A stretch of 64,000 nucleotides of DNA from contig NZ_VTUX01000001.1 of the NCBI RefSeq assembly GCF_008370495.1, forward strand, positions 862,695-926,694. The letters are read 5' to 3'. This document shows positions 29,693 through 39,513 of the stretch, piece by piece; the stretch's first letter is position 1; the number at the start of each line of letters is the position of its first letter. Source of the stretch: Pseudohalioglobus sediminis (GTDB lineage: Bacteria; Pseudomonadota; Gammaproteobacteria; Pseudomonadales; Halieaceae). Below the pieces are notes generated by a model that searched no databases, had not been told where the DNA came from, and saw nothing but the letters and a program-made list of their open reading frames with translations. Made by a program: the position numbers and the translations under genes.

Positions 29693-30041
29693 TTCCGGGC
29701 CCGCCCCGAAACAGGCCCGCCCGGGCCTCGGGAGACAGCACTGACCCGCAAGGGGCAAAATCAAGGCACAACCAAGCAAAACCAGCTTTATTCCATATAT
29801 TTCAGTCACTTACCACTTCGAAGGCAGTACCGAGCGACGCGACCTTGCCAAGCCGAGAGACCCCATTACCCCAAAAGGGTTATATACACACCTTCATCTA
29901 AAGCCCGCGTCCTTTTATAACAAAGTCAAGCATCCGTAAAAGAAGATGTGAACCAGGTCTCAAGGGAGACCCAGGAACTTTTAAATACGTCACATTTACT
30001 GATTTACCCAAGCATACGAACAACGAAGGCGGACGAACGAT
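29693..30041 (+). other. 349-nt gap and leader before the repeat-protein gene
   Basis: No coding region is evident. The left part holds a perfect GC-rich palindrome AGGCCCG-CC-CGGGCCT (29713-29728) without a T-run. The centre is more AT-rich, with TATA-like stretches (29881-29887 and near 29918) that could hold a promoter. A hairpin CCAGGTCTC-AAGG-GAGACCCAGG lies at 29953-29975, about 67 nt before the start codon. I compared the region with cyclic-di-GMP (GEMM) riboswitch motifs and found no convincing match. Confidence 0.5.
29953..29975 (+). promoter_or_regulatory. Hairpin in the leader of the repeat-protein gene
   Basis: GGTCTC pairs with GAGACC around AAGG, with two further outer pairs after an internal mismatch. 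It is followed by AACTTTTAAA and lies 67 nt upstream of the start codon. It could be a weak terminator/attenuator or an mRNA-protecting structure; function unknown. Confidence 0.35.
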
Positions 30042-30704
30042 ATGAAAATTCAGAGCAGCGTAGCTAAGTTAGCAAGCATCAGCGGTTTCACAATTGCCCT
30101 CATGGCTCCCTCCATCTCTATGGCAGGCGCAGACACCACTGCCAGCGCCGAAGGCAGCCACAACCTTGTACACCGCGTGAGCCACTCCCTGGCTGATGCA
30201 AAGACCTACACGCGTAGCGGCAACGCCGGCTACAAGTGGGGCAAAAGCAGCCAATCCACTGCCGCAGACGCCACCTGGGCCGACAACAGCTCAGCTCGCG
30301 GCGGCTACAAGTGGGGAAGCAACGCCGCCTCTGCCAAGCCTGAAGCCGATGCCTATGCCGGCAATACCGCTTACCAGTGGGGCAGCATGAGTTTTTCTGA
30401 GCAGTCGGCGTATCGCTGGGCTCTGCGTTCCTACTCTGACCAAACCGCATACCGCTGGGCTCTGCGCTCATACTCGGACCAGGCCGCATACCGCTGGGCT
30501 CTGCGCTCCTTCTCAGACCAGGCTGCATACCGCTGGGCTCTGCGCTCCTTCTCAGACCAAACAGCATATCGCTGGGCTCTGCGCTCCTTCTCAGACCAGG
30601 CTGCATACCGCTGGGCACTGCGCTCCTTCTCAGACCAAGCTGCATATCGCTGGGCTCTCCGCTCCAACTCTGACCAAGCTGCATACCGCTGGGCTCTCCG
30701 CTAG
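30042..30704 (+). CDS. Exported protein with C-terminal 13-residue tandem repeats, unknown family
   Basis: I recognise no family for this 220-residue protein. It starts with a Sec-type signal peptide (basic MKIQ, hydrophobic core, likely cleavage near SMA-GAD). Degenerate units then follow: NAGYKWGKSS, RGGYKWGSNA and NTAYQWGSMS. The C-terminus is eight near-identical 13-residue units of form (F/Y/N)S(D/E)Q(A/S/T)AYRWALRS, ending right at the stop. Differences between units are mostly third-position (caa/cag, tac/tat, gct/gca, ctg/ctc), showing selection on this reading frame. Each unit carries two Arg, one acid, one Tyr and one Trp. There are no cysteines and no membrane anchor. A surface, matrix or fibre-forming role is only a guess. 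Neighbours are a secreted protease and sensor kinases. Confidence 0.85.
   Translation: MKIQSSVAKLASISGFTIALMAPSISMAGADTTASAEGSHNLVHRVSHSLADAKTYTRSGNAGYKWGKSSQSTAADATWADNSSARGGYKWGSNAASAKPEADAYAGNTAYQWGSMSFSEQSAYRWALRSYSDQTAYRWALRSYSDQAAYRWALRSFSDQAAYRWALRSFSDQTAYRWALRSFSDQAAYRWALRSFSDQAAYRWALRSNSDQAAYRWALR
30393..30701 (+). repeat. Eight tandem 39-bp coding repeats
   Basis: The 39-bp unit encodes thirteen residues; the eighth copy is one codon short before the stop. Units differ by a few synonymous bases and by F/Y/N at position 1 and A/S/T at position 5. Direct head-to-tail arrangement without spacers and the matching reading frame exclude a CRISPR array. Confidence 0.95.
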
Positions 30705-30823
30705 TAGAATCGGCTATTGCAGCATCTGCCTTTCTTCTCAGAGGGAAGGGTACGAGCATCGGTTGGTAAAACTCAAACAGCGAGATGACTTTGCCTGACG
30801 GGGCTCTCGCTAACTCGCCTTTA

Positions 30824-30877
30824 GGGCACAACATCTCTGGCATCGCCTTCTATAGCCATTGATGTTGTGCCCTTTTT
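30824..30877 (+). terminator. Rho-independent terminator after the repeat-protein gene
   Basis: GGGCACAACATC (30824-30835) pairs perfectly over 12 bp with GATGTTGTGCCC (30861-30872), followed by TTTTT. The loop is 25 nt, longer than usual. It lies 120 nt after the stop codon and would make the repeat gene monocistronic on its right side. Confidence 0.7.
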
Positions 30878-30933
30878 ATCTATGAAAAAGTAGCATTGAT
30901 GCTTCTATATCGGATGAAAACTAAGCTAACCTA

Positions 30934-30960
30934 GTCCGCATGTATCTCAGATATTCGGAC
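30934..30960. promoter_or_regulatory. Inverted repeat just upstream of the hybrid kinase gene
   Basis: The 27-nt site has outer arms GTCCG/CGGAC and an inner palindrome TATCT-C-AGATA, ending 14 nt before the kinase ATG. It could be an operator or a short hairpin in the 5' leader. No regulator can be named. Confidence 0.4.
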
Positions 30961-30974
30961 AACTCTGTCTTCCC

Positions 30975-33900
30975 ATGAAGCTTTGCTTCTCACTCTTCTT
31001 CACGCTCGTAATATTGACGTCCAGCAGGCTAAATGCGGCCACTCCAAGCAGCTACAATGTAAGCTTCCTGCCTTCACCAGCCTCATCGGGTCTGACACAG
31101 CAAACAGTTCGGAAAACCTTCCAAGACTCGACTGGTGCAGTATGGTTTCTAACCCAGGAGGGCGTAAATAGATATACGGGCAAACACCTCGAAAACTATC
31201 GGAATTCACCCACCCAAGTGAACTCGATATCAAGCGATGTTGTGTCAGACATTCTCGAAGATACTTATGGGAATGTTTGGATTTCCACGCAAGGAGGCCT
31301 TAACCGCTTCGACTCTACGAAAAACCACTTCGAGAGATTTCCCGCGGATATAAACGAACGGCACTCACCGCTGAACGACGAAATCACGTCAATGACCAAG
31401 GATTCTGAGGGCGATATTTGGTTAGGCTACCCTAACGGTTACAGTAAGTTCGACCCTTTCACCCTGGAATTTGAACACTTCCTGTCAGACGGATCGTCGC
31501 GGGGCAGCATCGGCGCAATCACTGACCTAGTTGAAACCGGCGACGGTATCCTCTGGGCAATCGCTACGAATGCGGGTCTTGTCCAAGTGGATAAAACGTC
31601 CCTTCAACCAAAAAGGATTCACTTAAATGTAACAAGCCACGAAACGACGAATCCCCGCTTCATAGAGCTCGTCCCTCAATCGAAAAACCTATGGATCATC
31701 ACCGATAACGCCGGACTGTGGCAATTGGATCTTCAGGACGGCGAACTAAATACTTTCATGCATGATCCGTCAGACTCCACCTCATTGTCATCGAATAATG
31801 TCGTGGCGGTATTTGTTGATAAAGATGACAACATTTGGGCAGGCACAGACACCGGACTCAATTTATTCAATAAGGCATCCAGAAAGTTCAGTGTCTTTGA
31901 CACCAGCAACTCGGATTTACCGTCCGAGATTATTCACAGCATATATCAAAGCAGAGACGGCATATATTGGATTGGAACATGGGCTGGTCTAGCCGAGGGG
32001 AGAATCACCCCTTTTGAAAAATTCGACGTTTCTGCTGGTGGACTCTCGAATAACTCCGTAAACACGTTTGGTGAGACTAGTGATGGCAGCCTCTGGATCG
32101 GGACAGACGACGGGCTGAATAGATTAAGACCAGGTGCGAGCAAATTCGAGTGGATCAATCAATACACATCCCCGGGTATATCCAGTCAAGTCGTTATGAG
32201 TCTGCTAGGCGACGGAAATACTCTCTGGATCGGCACATTTGACCACGGACTAAACAGGCTGGATATCGAAAGCAATGAAACTCAAGTATTCAGACATTCG
32301 CCTTCAAATAGCGAATCCATCGGTGCGGATGGCATCACATCTATACTAAGAACCTCTGATGGAAAATTACTTGTCGGCACCTTTGGGGGTGGACTGAGCA
32401 TATTTCAGGAGGCCACAAACACGTTCAGCAACTATCAACATGAACCAAATGACCAGGCCAGTATAAGTAACAACAACGTGCTGGCGCTTTTCGAAGATTC
32501 ACTGGGCAACATCTGGGTTGGCACTGAATTCGGACTCAACCGGTTCGAAAAAGAGACCGGTAGATTTTTCCGAGTCGCAAGCTCAAGCACCTCAGAAAGT
32601 GGGCTAAAAGATACTGTTTGGCTAATAAACGAAACAAGCGATGGTACGTTGTGGATCGGAAGCTGGGGTGGTGGTTTGGTGACATGGTCACTAAAAGACA
32701 GGAAAGAAGGCAACGTAAAGCTTAGTAACGTTGCTGGATTCTTGGTACTCCCTAGTTCGAACATTTACGGCATTCAAGAGGACGAAGCGGGGAATCTGTG
32801 GATCTCCCACAACAGAGGCATTTCGAAGATCAATGCGGAGAAATCTTCGATACTCAATTATGGCCTGAGAGACAACCTCCAAGGCGTCGAATTTCATATG
32901 GGCGCGTCTTTTAAAGCGACAAACAGAGCAATTTATTTCGGAGGTATTAACGGATTTAATGCAATTGATCCACAAGACAGCATCGAAACATCGACACCAC
33001 CTATAGTCAGTATTTACTCTATCAAGATAATGAACGAACGACGGACATATGACGTTCCCTATTCGCAGCTAGTTGAAGTACCTCTTACTTACCAAGATAG
33101 AATGTTGACGATCGAGGTATTTGCGGCGGACTATTCTGACCCAGAAGCAATACAGTACGCTTACAAACTTGAGGGCATAAACTCTGATTGGATTGTTTCT
33201 CCAGATTCCCGCATTGCATCTTTTACTACTCTGCCACCAGGCACCTACCTATTAAAAATGGCTGCAGCGAGCCCTGACGGCACTTGGAACTGGGATGCGC
33301 TCTCATTACCTATCGTGGTATCTCCTCCGCCCTGGCTCAGTAACTATGCGTACGCCAGTTACGCCCTGATGTCTATCTTTGCCATAGCCATGTTCATTCG
33401 CAGGCAACAAAGCAAAGCGGAGCTAGCCAGAATCAGACAGCGTGAGCTAGAAATCAAAGTAGAAGAGCGAACAATAGATCTAGAAAAAGCACGACAAGCC
33501 GCTGAAGAGGCTAATAAAGCAAAGTCTGAGTTCTTGGCTACAATGAGCCACGAGATTCGCACTCCAATGCATGGAATGATAGGCATGACAGAATTGCTCC
33601 TGCACAGCAATCTCGAACAGGAACAAAAACGCTTTGCGGAGGCGGCTCACACTAGTGGCGTCGCTCTTCTCTCAATAATAAACGATGTGCTGGACTTTTC
33701 TAAGATAGAAGCTTCGAAAGTAGAAATGGAAATAGTGGCCTTTGATCTGCTGGATTTGGTGGATGAGGTCTGCTACCTGCAAAGCGAGCCGGCCCACAGA
33801 AAAAATCTACGCTTTGTGAACGTATGCTCTCCCGTGAGTGACTTGCTCTTTGAGGGCGACTCAACAAAAATACGTCAGGTGCTGATGAATCTTCTCAGCA

Positions 33901-35435
33901 ATTCCATTAAGTTCACCAGTTCAGGCAACATAGTTGTTAGAACAAATATTTCTAGAAACCCACAAAAAGAAGGATTAGCCCAAATAGAACTTAGCGTTGA
34001 AGACACCGGTATAGGAATGACAGCTCAAACGCAGAAGCGCGTATTTGACGCATTCACCCAAGCGGATGCGAGCACCACTAGGCAATTTGGAGGCACCGGT
34101 TTAGGTCTTTCGATCACAAAGAAGTTCATCGAGATGATGAATGGAGATATCTCCGTTCAATCAGAGCCGGATAGAGGCACTAAAATTACAGTAAGACTAA
34201 ACCTACCCTTCAAGAAAAAAGCAAATCAAGAGCCTCCAGTTTGCGATGCGGTTTTCAATATTCTCACCAGAGATGACCTCAACTTTCAAATGCTGGAATC
34301 TCAATTAGCGCGACTCGGAGTCTCTTACAATCTAGTTAGAACACATCGCCAACTTGAAGAAATTGGCGACGTGCGTTCAATCACTATATCTGATGCAGAG
34401 TTCATTCAGCGAAACCCAGATTGGCTAGTCGACGGAAGTAAGCCAATCGACATTCTCGTTTGCTCATACCCAGAACAAAGGAACATAGAGGCCTTAAGAG
34501 AATGTCTAAAAATCTATGCTCCAATCACAAAGACAGACTTGAAAGAGTCCATAGTGCGTGCCCTAGGCGCTAAACAGGATATAGCTCAACAAAGAAGCAA
34601 CAATGCCAACTACTCACAATTCCAAGCCAAAGTATTGGTGGCTGAGGATGTGGAGATAAACCAGAAGATAGCCAACGAAATGCTCCGAATGCTTGGCTGC
34701 GAAGTGCATATAGCACCTGATGGAGACAAGGCTTCCAAGGCTTTTCAAAAAGAGCAATTTGATTTAGTTCTCATGGACTGCCAAATGCCAGTAATGGATG
34801 GATTTGATGCAACCAAGGTAATCAGAAGATATGAAGGCGAGACCGGCCAAAGCAGAACCCCAATTATTGCGTTAACTGCAGGAACAACACAGGACGATCA
34901 AGAGAAGTGTATTTCTATAGGAATGGATGACTATTTGTCCAAGCCGTTTGGGGTCGGAGAGATGCGGGCCGTCCTCGAGAAGCATTGCTCACATAGCAAA
35001 TCATATGAAAAAAGGCATGATAGTTTCAATACTCTACAATCGACGCAAGCCGTAGATGAAGATAACCTAAGCATAATAAACAGGTCTGCCATCAAGAACA
35101 TTAAAGAAGTCGAAAAACAAACCGGAACACCACTCTTGCAAACGCTTTTCAAGGGATACGAGGAGCAAATGGAAGAAAAGATTAACGAACTTGTAGATCA
35201 AGTGAAACGAGGTGATTCTCAGTCGGTATATAAGACTGCACATGCGATAAAGTCGATGAGTGCAAATATTGGCGCGGAAAAAGTCCGCCAGATCGCAGCC
35301 AGATTCGAGAAATTGGGTAGAGAGAGGAAAGCAAGCGATATTCAACCACAATTACATGAGTTGATGCTTGCTAGGTCAGAGTTCGCCCAGGAAATGCTGG
35401 AGGCGGAGCTATCGGATGCTAACAGCGCCCTTTGA
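30975..35435 (+). CDS. Hybrid sensor histidine kinase with propeller sensor, REC and Hpt domains
   Basis: This 1486-residue one-protein phosphorelay has a signal/anchor sequence at the N-terminus. Two-component-regulator propeller repeats (recurring IW-G/T-GLNRF units) fill about residues 35-690, then a Y_Y_Y domain (about 690-770) and a transmembrane helix (about 785-805). A short coiled coil leads to HisKA with the phospho-His in [11 protein letters not shown] (about 859) and a HATPase ([15 protein letters not shown]). The receiver is at about 1217-1335 with D in [11 protein letters not shown], and a C-terminal Hpt has His in TAHAIKSM (about 1422). The architecture resembles BT-type glycan sensors but without the AraC domain. 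Ligand unknown. Codon use is AT-rich. Confidence 0.93.
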   Translation: MKLCFSLFFTLVILTSSRLNAATPSSYNVSFLPSPASSGLTQQTVRKTFQDSTGAVWFLTQEGVNRYTGKHLENYRNSPTQVNSISSDVVSDILEDTYGNVWISTQGGLNRFDSTKNHFERFPADINERHSPLNDEITSMTKDSEGDIWLGYPNGYSKFDPFTLEFEHFLSDGSSRGSIGAITDLVETGDGILWAIATNAGLVQVDKTSLQPKRIHLNVTSHETTNPRFIELVPQSKNLWIITDNAGLWQLDLQDGELNTFMHDPSDSTSLSSNNVVAVFVDKDDNIWAGTDTGLNLFNKASRKFSVFDTSNSDLPSEIIHSIYQSRDGIYWIGTWAGLAEGRITPFEKFDVSAGGLSNNSVNTFGETSDGSLWIGTDDGLNRLRPGASKFEWINQYTSPGISSQVVMSLLGDGNTLWIGTFDHGLNRLDIESNETQVFRHSPSNSESIGADGITSILRTSDGKLLVGTFGGGLSIFQEATNTFSNYQHEPNDQASISNNNVLALFEDSLGNIWVGTEFGLNRFEKETGRFFRVASSSTSESGLKDTVWLINETSDGTLWIGSWGGGLVTWSLKDRKEGNVKLSNVAGFLVLPSSNIYGIQEDEAGNLWISHNRGISKINAEKSSILNYGLRDNLQGVEFHMGASFKATNRAIYFGGINGFNAIDPQDSIETSTPPIVSIYSIKIMNERRTYDVPYSQLVEVPLTYQDRMLTIEVFAADYSDPEAIQYAYKLEGINSDWIVSPDSRIASFTTLPPGTYLLKMAAASPDGTWNWDALSLPIVVSPPPWLSNYAYASYALMSIFAIAMFIRRQQSKAELARIRQRELEIKVEERTIDLEKARQAAEEANKAKSEFLATMSHEIRTPMHGMIGMTELLLHSNLEQEQKRFAEAAHTSGVALLSIINDVLDFSKIEASKVEMEIVAFDLLDLVDEVCYLQSEPAHRKNLRFVNVCSPVSDLLFEGDSTKIRQVLMNLLSNSIKFTSSGNIVVRTNISRNPQKEGLAQIELSVEDTGIGMTAQTQKRVFDAFTQADASTTRQFGGTGLGLSITKKFIEMMNGDISVQSEPDRGTKITVRLNLPFKKKANQEPPVCDAVFNILTRDDLNFQMLESQLARLGVSYNLVRTHRQLEEIGDVRSITISDAEFIQRNPDWLVDGSKPIDILVCSYPEQRNIEALRECLKIYAPITKTDLKESIVRALGAKQDIAQQRSNNANYSQFQAKVLVAEDVEINQKIANEMLRMLGCEVHIAPDGDKASKAFQKEQFDLVLMDCQMPVMDGFDATKVIRRYEGETGQSRTPIIALTAGTTQDDQEKCISIGMDDYLSKPFGVGEMRAVLEKHCSHSKSYEKRHDSFNTLQSTQAVDEDNLSIINRSAIKNIKEVEKQTGTPLLQTLFKGYEEQMEEKINELVDQVKRGDSQSVYKTAHAIKSMSANIGAEKVRQIAARFEKLGRERKASDIQPQLHELMLARSEFAQEMLEAELSDANSAL

Positions 35436-35471
35436 GCCGGACAAAAAAACTACGGGACACATGCACAAAGC

Positions 35472-38400
35472 ATGGGCCGAATAGCAATATGTCTAACATC
35501 TATAATTCTAATCGCATCTCTATTGCGAGGTCCCACTACTCTAGCTGACACACCGCTCAGGATTTCGTATTCGCCAATCTCCTCGAAGATATCAGCACCA
35601 GTCATCACTTCAATATACCAAGATCAGTCCCAGGCACTTTGGATCGGCACACAGACTGGCTTGTACAGATTCATTGGTAAGAGCTTTAAATTTTTCTCTA
35701 GTTCTTCGAGCCAGAATGCTGGTATCCCAAACGCTGACATACGCGACATCTTTGAGACATCCAATGGTGAACTGTTTATCGTCACAAACGGCTCTGGTCT
35801 ATTGCAGTGGAACAAAGAAGACGAGCTTTTCTACACGCCAGACTTCTACACAAAGTCCAGATCCCAGTTTTTAGACAAAGGTTTCACAGACTCAAAGGGT
35901 CAAATTTGGCTTTATGGCAACTCCGGTCTGACTGTGTTCGACGCAATGACAAAAGAGCCTATTCAATGGCTTTCAGAAAGCGAAGAAATAGCCGCACTAG
36001 AAGGCAACCTTGAATTCAGGAGCGACGGAAATAGCAATGTAATTCTAACAGACGGGAGATCGGTACTATCTGTGGATACTGATTCACGGGTCATTCAGAA
36101 AATTGCAGTAAGTTTAGAGACCGAGAAAATTACATCTATTTTTGTACGAAAAACAGCTGAACTTGTTATTGGGACGGACAGCGGAAACATATATCTACTT
36201 GATAAAAAGACAGGGAGAGCGGAAAAGAGACTACAACTATCCACGACAGAGAAGCCATCTATAACCGGAATATTCGCATTCGACTCCCTATTCCTATTTG
36301 GAACCAACAAAGGCCTTTACGTCTTGAACTCAGAGTTGGAAGTGTTGGGAAGATATGTCTCCGAAAAAACCGCATTACCTCACAATCATATAACAGTTTT
36401 CTCTCGAGTTCGTTCAAACGTATTGGTTGGAACCTACCAGGGGCTGGCTCATATCGGCGCAGAAAACTTTCAAACCTTTAATAATCGTAACAGCGGCGTG
36501 TATGACGATGTTATGGCTTTTGCCGAAGATTCTCAGAGGAACGTTTGGGTTGGAACATATGCTGGCTTATATCGATTCAACGATAACCTAGGCAAATACG
36601 AACTATTTGAAGTGCAAGGTAGCATTGAACTTCCAGATAGTCGCGTGATGACCATGGAAACGGATAAACAATTCTTGTGGCTCGGAACTTGGGACAAGGG
36701 AATAGTTCTGCTTGACACTAGGACTCTGGAACTCGAGGCCGTCCAATTTGCTGACTTACAAAAAGGTTCAATAACCAAGATATACAAGGATCATGCAGAT
36801 TCAATATGGGTTGCAAGCTATGATCGCGGGCTATGGAGAATACAATCTGGTTCGATAAAGCACTTCCCTGAACTGGTCAAATATCCCATCACCGATATCA
36901 CCAGCGAAGTTGGGCAACCAGTACTCGTTGTTTCTGAGAGAACCATTTACAAGATGGACGAAGAAACAACGAGATTCGAGCCACTTGAAATCGAATTTCC
37001 TAAAAGAATAGTCACCCCGACCTTTTTTACAGCAAAGATAATCGACAGCCATAGCATCCTCGTTGGAACCAAAGACCATGGGATACTGGTCTTGGAAAAG
37101 GACGAGCATTCAGAAAAGTACAATTCATCGAGCTTTGGTGGTTCACAGGGCGTAACAAAGGCGTCCGTATACTCCATCATGAAGGATTCAAACAGGCACT
37201 ACTGGTCTTCGACTAACAACGGCTTATACAAACTCGGAATGAACGGGGCAATCGTTCAGCGATATGACAAAACTCATGGCTTACAGGGCGACGACTTCAA
37301 TTTTGGGGCATATTACTCAACCGTAGACGATATTTTCTACTTTGGTGGCACCAAGGGCTATACACGCTTCGACCCATTATCTGTTGAAGCCAACATGTCT
37401 GCACCAGCCATTGTAATTTCTGGTTTGACCATTACGAATTCTCTTAATCTGAATTCCTACCAACTTGAGACTTTAGACCTTATAAATATTCCTAGTGCTA
37501 GCGAGGTTTCTTTTGAAATAAGCGTGCTCGACTACTCAAACCCAGGGGAGAATCTGTTCAGCCACAAACTCCAAGGCCTGGACCAGGATTGGATCGACGA
37601 CGGCACCAATAACAAGATCACCTACAACAATATCCCACCCGGCGAATACACTTTTCTGGCGAAGGGCGCCAACGCAGCCGGAGTGTGGAATGAAGAAGGG
37701 GTATCACTGCGCATTCGGGTACTGCCACCCTGGTATCTCACTTATTGGGCGTATGCATTCTACGCAACGTCAGCGATGCTTTTGCTTTGGTTGGGTATGC
37801 GGGCTCATCGCACGAAAGTTTTGAAGGAGGAGGCTGAAAGGCGCGCAGAGGAGACAATGCTCATCGCTGACAGTGTCATGGATGAACTACAGGAAACCCA
37901 GGAGTTACAAGATCAGATAGCGGAGTCTGCCAGCAAGCACAACATGGAGATGATCGGAGTAATAGGTGAGCTCTCGACTCTCGGTGATTCGGCTCGCGGG
38001 GAGTCGGCCCTTGATTCGCATCTTTCAGCAATGCGTCTGCTGGAGACTTCCTACTACTTCGAAAACGGCGCACTGGCTGCCAATATGCATGACTACTTGA
38101 ATGGCCTTATCGACCTGCTACTCCCTGATGCAACTGTCGACCCCGCCACCATCTCGTCGATCAATCTGGTCAGCAAGTCTCTGATCAGCGCTCCGGTGGC
38201 ATTGCCACTGGCTCTGATACTCTACGAGTTGATCGACAATGTGTTTCAACATGCGTTTGAGCCGGATTCAGCTGCCAACTTTGTTCAGGTATCACTGGAA
38301 ATAGCACCTTCGAGCACAGATGCGCCCGATAAGGTAGAAGTTTCGATTCAGGACGACGGGATTGGATTGCCAGTCGGCTTCGATATCGGCACAGCCCGGA

Positions 38401-38519
38401 GCAGAGGCTTTAGCGTGGTCAATAGCCTTTGCCGCCGGCTCTCGGCGACCGTATCGGTATCCCAGGGCCACGGTACGCACATCCGCCTCTCTGTACCGCT
38501 CCCGCACGGTCACGCCTAG
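35472..38519 (+). CDS. Propeller-type sensor histidine kinase, HisKA_2/HWE-like
   Basis: This 1015-residue sensor has a signal/anchor N-terminus, propeller repeats (about 30-640), a Y_Y_Y domain (about 650-740), a transmembrane helix (about 755-775) and a coiled coil. The kinase part is not HisKA-like. A probable phospho-His lies in SKHNMEMIGVI (about 823), with an N-box ELIDNVFQHAF (about 918), G1 DDGIGLP and GHGTHI near the end. No receiver or Hpt domain is present, so its partner is elsewhere or it feeds the adjacent hybrid kinase. It starts 36 nt after the hybrid kinase gene. The 5' two-thirds is AT-rich and the last ~950 nt is GC-richer. Confidence 0.88.
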   Translation: MGRIAICLTSIILIASLLRGPTTLADTPLRISYSPISSKISAPVITSIYQDQSQALWIGTQTGLYRFIGKSFKFFSSSSSQNAGIPNADIRDIFETSNGELFIVTNGSGLLQWNKEDELFYTPDFYTKSRSQFLDKGFTDSKGQIWLYGNSGLTVFDAMTKEPIQWLSESEEIAALEGNLEFRSDGNSNVILTDGRSVLSVDTDSRVIQKIAVSLETEKITSIFVRKTAELVIGTDSGNIYLLDKKTGRAEKRLQLSTTEKPSITGIFAFDSLFLFGTNKGLYVLNSELEVLGRYVSEKTALPHNHITVFSRVRSNVLVGTYQGLAHIGAENFQTFNNRNSGVYDDVMAFAEDSQRNVWVGTYAGLYRFNDNLGKYELFEVQGSIELPDSRVMTMETDKQFLWLGTWDKGIVLLDTRTLELEAVQFADLQKGSITKIYKDHADSIWVASYDRGLWRIQSGSIKHFPELVKYPITDITSEVGQPVLVVSERTIYKMDEETTRFEPLEIEFPKRIVTPTFFTAKIIDSHSILVGTKDHGILVLEKDEHSEKYNSSSFGGSQGVTKASVYSIMKDSNRHYWSSTNNGLYKLGMNGAIVQRYDKTHGLQGDDFNFGAYYSTVDDIFYFGGTKGYTRFDPLSVEANMSAPAIVISGLTITNSLNLNSYQLETLDLINIPSASEVSFEISVLDYSNPGENLFSHKLQGLDQDWIDDGTNNKITYNNIPPGEYTFLAKGANAAGVWNEEGVSLRIRVLPPWYLTYWAYAFYATSAMLLLWLGMRAHRTKVLKEEAERRAEETMLIADSVMDELQETQELQDQIAESASKHNMEMIGVIGELSTLGDSARGESALDSHLSAMRLLETSYYFENGALAANMHDYLNGLIDLLLPDATVDPATISSINLVSKSLISAPVALPLALILYELIDNVFQHAFEPDSAANFVQVSLEIAPSSTDAPDKVEVSIQDDGIGLPVGFDIGTARSRGFSVVNSLCRRLSATVSVSQGHGTHIRLSVPLPHGHA

Positions 38520-38607
38520 CGCAGCGGCGCACACGCCCCATTGCCAGCCGTAGCAGGGGTGAATACTATAGGCAGCATCGTTATCGCCAAAGGATGGTGA
38601 CCAGGCC

Positions 38608-39507
38608 ATGAACATGCAGCGGAAGCGCCTTCATTGCTTTGGCAGCTCATGTCAACTGACCCTGCATGCATCGGCAACAGAGGCCGAGAAGCGTTTCGCG
38701 CTGGCCTTGAACGAACTTTCGCGCATCGAAACAAAGTTCAGCTCCTACCATCCCGAAAGCATCATCAGCAAGATCAACCAGGCAGCGGGTAGCGGTTTCT
38801 TCACGCCCCTGGATGCGGAATCCCGCAGTCTGTTCGACTTCGCGTCTGCACTGTGGGCAGAGAGCAATCACCTGTTTGACCCCACTACCCGGCTGTTACA
38901 GGATTGCTACGATGACGGTGGCACCCTGAAAGCCACCCTGCAGCAGATCAAAGGCATGCTAACCCTGGTGGGTTGGAACAAACTCCAGCTTACAGATGAA
39001 GGGGCCTATCTTCCTGAGAGGGGCATGCTGCTGGACCTGAACAGCTGCATCAGGCCCTATGCACTTGACGCCGTGCGCCGGCGCCTGGTCCGGGAAGGGG
39101 TCGAACACGCCTTGATTGAGCTGGATCACGACGCGGTCAGTATTGGCAAGCAGGCCGACGGGGCCAACTGGTTACTGGGCTTGCGCCACCCGCTGGGTAG
39201 TCGCACCGCAGTGAATCGGATAAAGCTGAACAACCGCGGCTATGCCATGCGGGGAGACTTTGAAAATCGCATCCTTTTCGACGGGGAAAATTTCGGCCGC
39301 GGCCTCAGCCCCGTCGACGGTTTCCCGATACCGGGAATGCTCAGTGTATCGGTGGTGGCGGACACGGCGCTGGACGCCTGCGGCGCGGCCAGCATCGCAC
39401 GCCTCAAGACCGAACAAGCCGCGATCAACTGGCTGCAGAAGCTCGGCCTGCCGTGGATGGCCATAGACCGCAAGCTGAACTGCCACGGCCCCCTGGCACC
39501 TCGCTGA
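38608..39507 (+). CDS. ApbE-like protein, active-site motifs degenerate
   Basis: This 299-residue protein aligns by eye with FAD:protein FMN transferases: ETKFSSYHPESIISKIN, then FDPTTRLL, then WLLGLRHP. The family's central DLGGIAKGYAVD motif reads DLNSCIRPYALD, without the Lys-Gly. The GGD segment reads LDHD, the TSGDYE segment reads MRGDFE, and the C-terminal metal motif (ADALATA-like) reads LDACGAAS. There is no lipobox or signal peptide, unlike many ApbE proteins. It may be a non-catalytic or re-purposed relative. No flavinylation target (Nqr/Rnf or FMN-bind protein) is adjacent. ATG at 38608 chosen; upstream 88 nt hold no clear promoter. Confidence 0.75.
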   Translation: MNMQRKRLHCFGSSCQLTLHASATEAEKRFALALNELSRIETKFSSYHPESIISKINQAAGSGFFTPLDAESRSLFDFASALWAESNHLFDPTTRLLQDCYDDGGTLKATLQQIKGMLTLVGWNKLQLTDEGAYLPERGMLLDLNSCIRPYALDAVRRRLVREGVEHALIELDHDAVSIGKQADGANWLLGLRHPLGSRTAVNRIKLNNRGYAMRGDFENRILFDGENFGRGLSPVDGFPIPGMLSVSVVADTALDACGAASIARLKTEQAAINWLQKLGLPWMAIDRKLNCHGPLAPR

Positions 39508-39513
39508 GTAGCG

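Larger units (their letters stand above)
30880..37550. other. AT-rich compositional block
   Basis: By eye, base and codon use change just after the terminator at 30877 to AT-rich with many A/T-ending codons. They return toward the GC-rich style of the flanks at about 37550, inside the second sensor kinase gene. The block holds the hybrid kinase and about two-thirds of the second kinase. No insertion sequence, tRNA or flanking repeat marks the edges. Horizontal acquisition is the likely reason. Edges are approximate, as no GC profile was computed. Confidence 0.6.

Noticed and set aside
29770..29795. Sigma-54 promoter (GGCAC...GC) in the same gap
   Set aside because: The distance between GG and GC is nine rather than ten nt and the -12 element does not match.
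29740..29860. Cyclic-di-GMP (GEMM) riboswitch before the repeat-protein gene
   Set aside because: CGCAAGGGGCAAA resembles one half of the motif, but the paired GACGCAAAGCC half and the closing stems are missing.
30393..30701. Regular 39-bp repeats as a possible CRISPR array
   Set aside because: The copies are contiguous with no variable spacers and lie in frame within a protein gene.
30118..30843. Long minus-strand frames through the 39-bp repeats (also 30431-30667)
   Set aside because: The repeat has no stop in several frames, so these are by-products. Base differences between copies are synonymous only in the plus-strand frame, which also has the signal peptide and ends right after the last unit.
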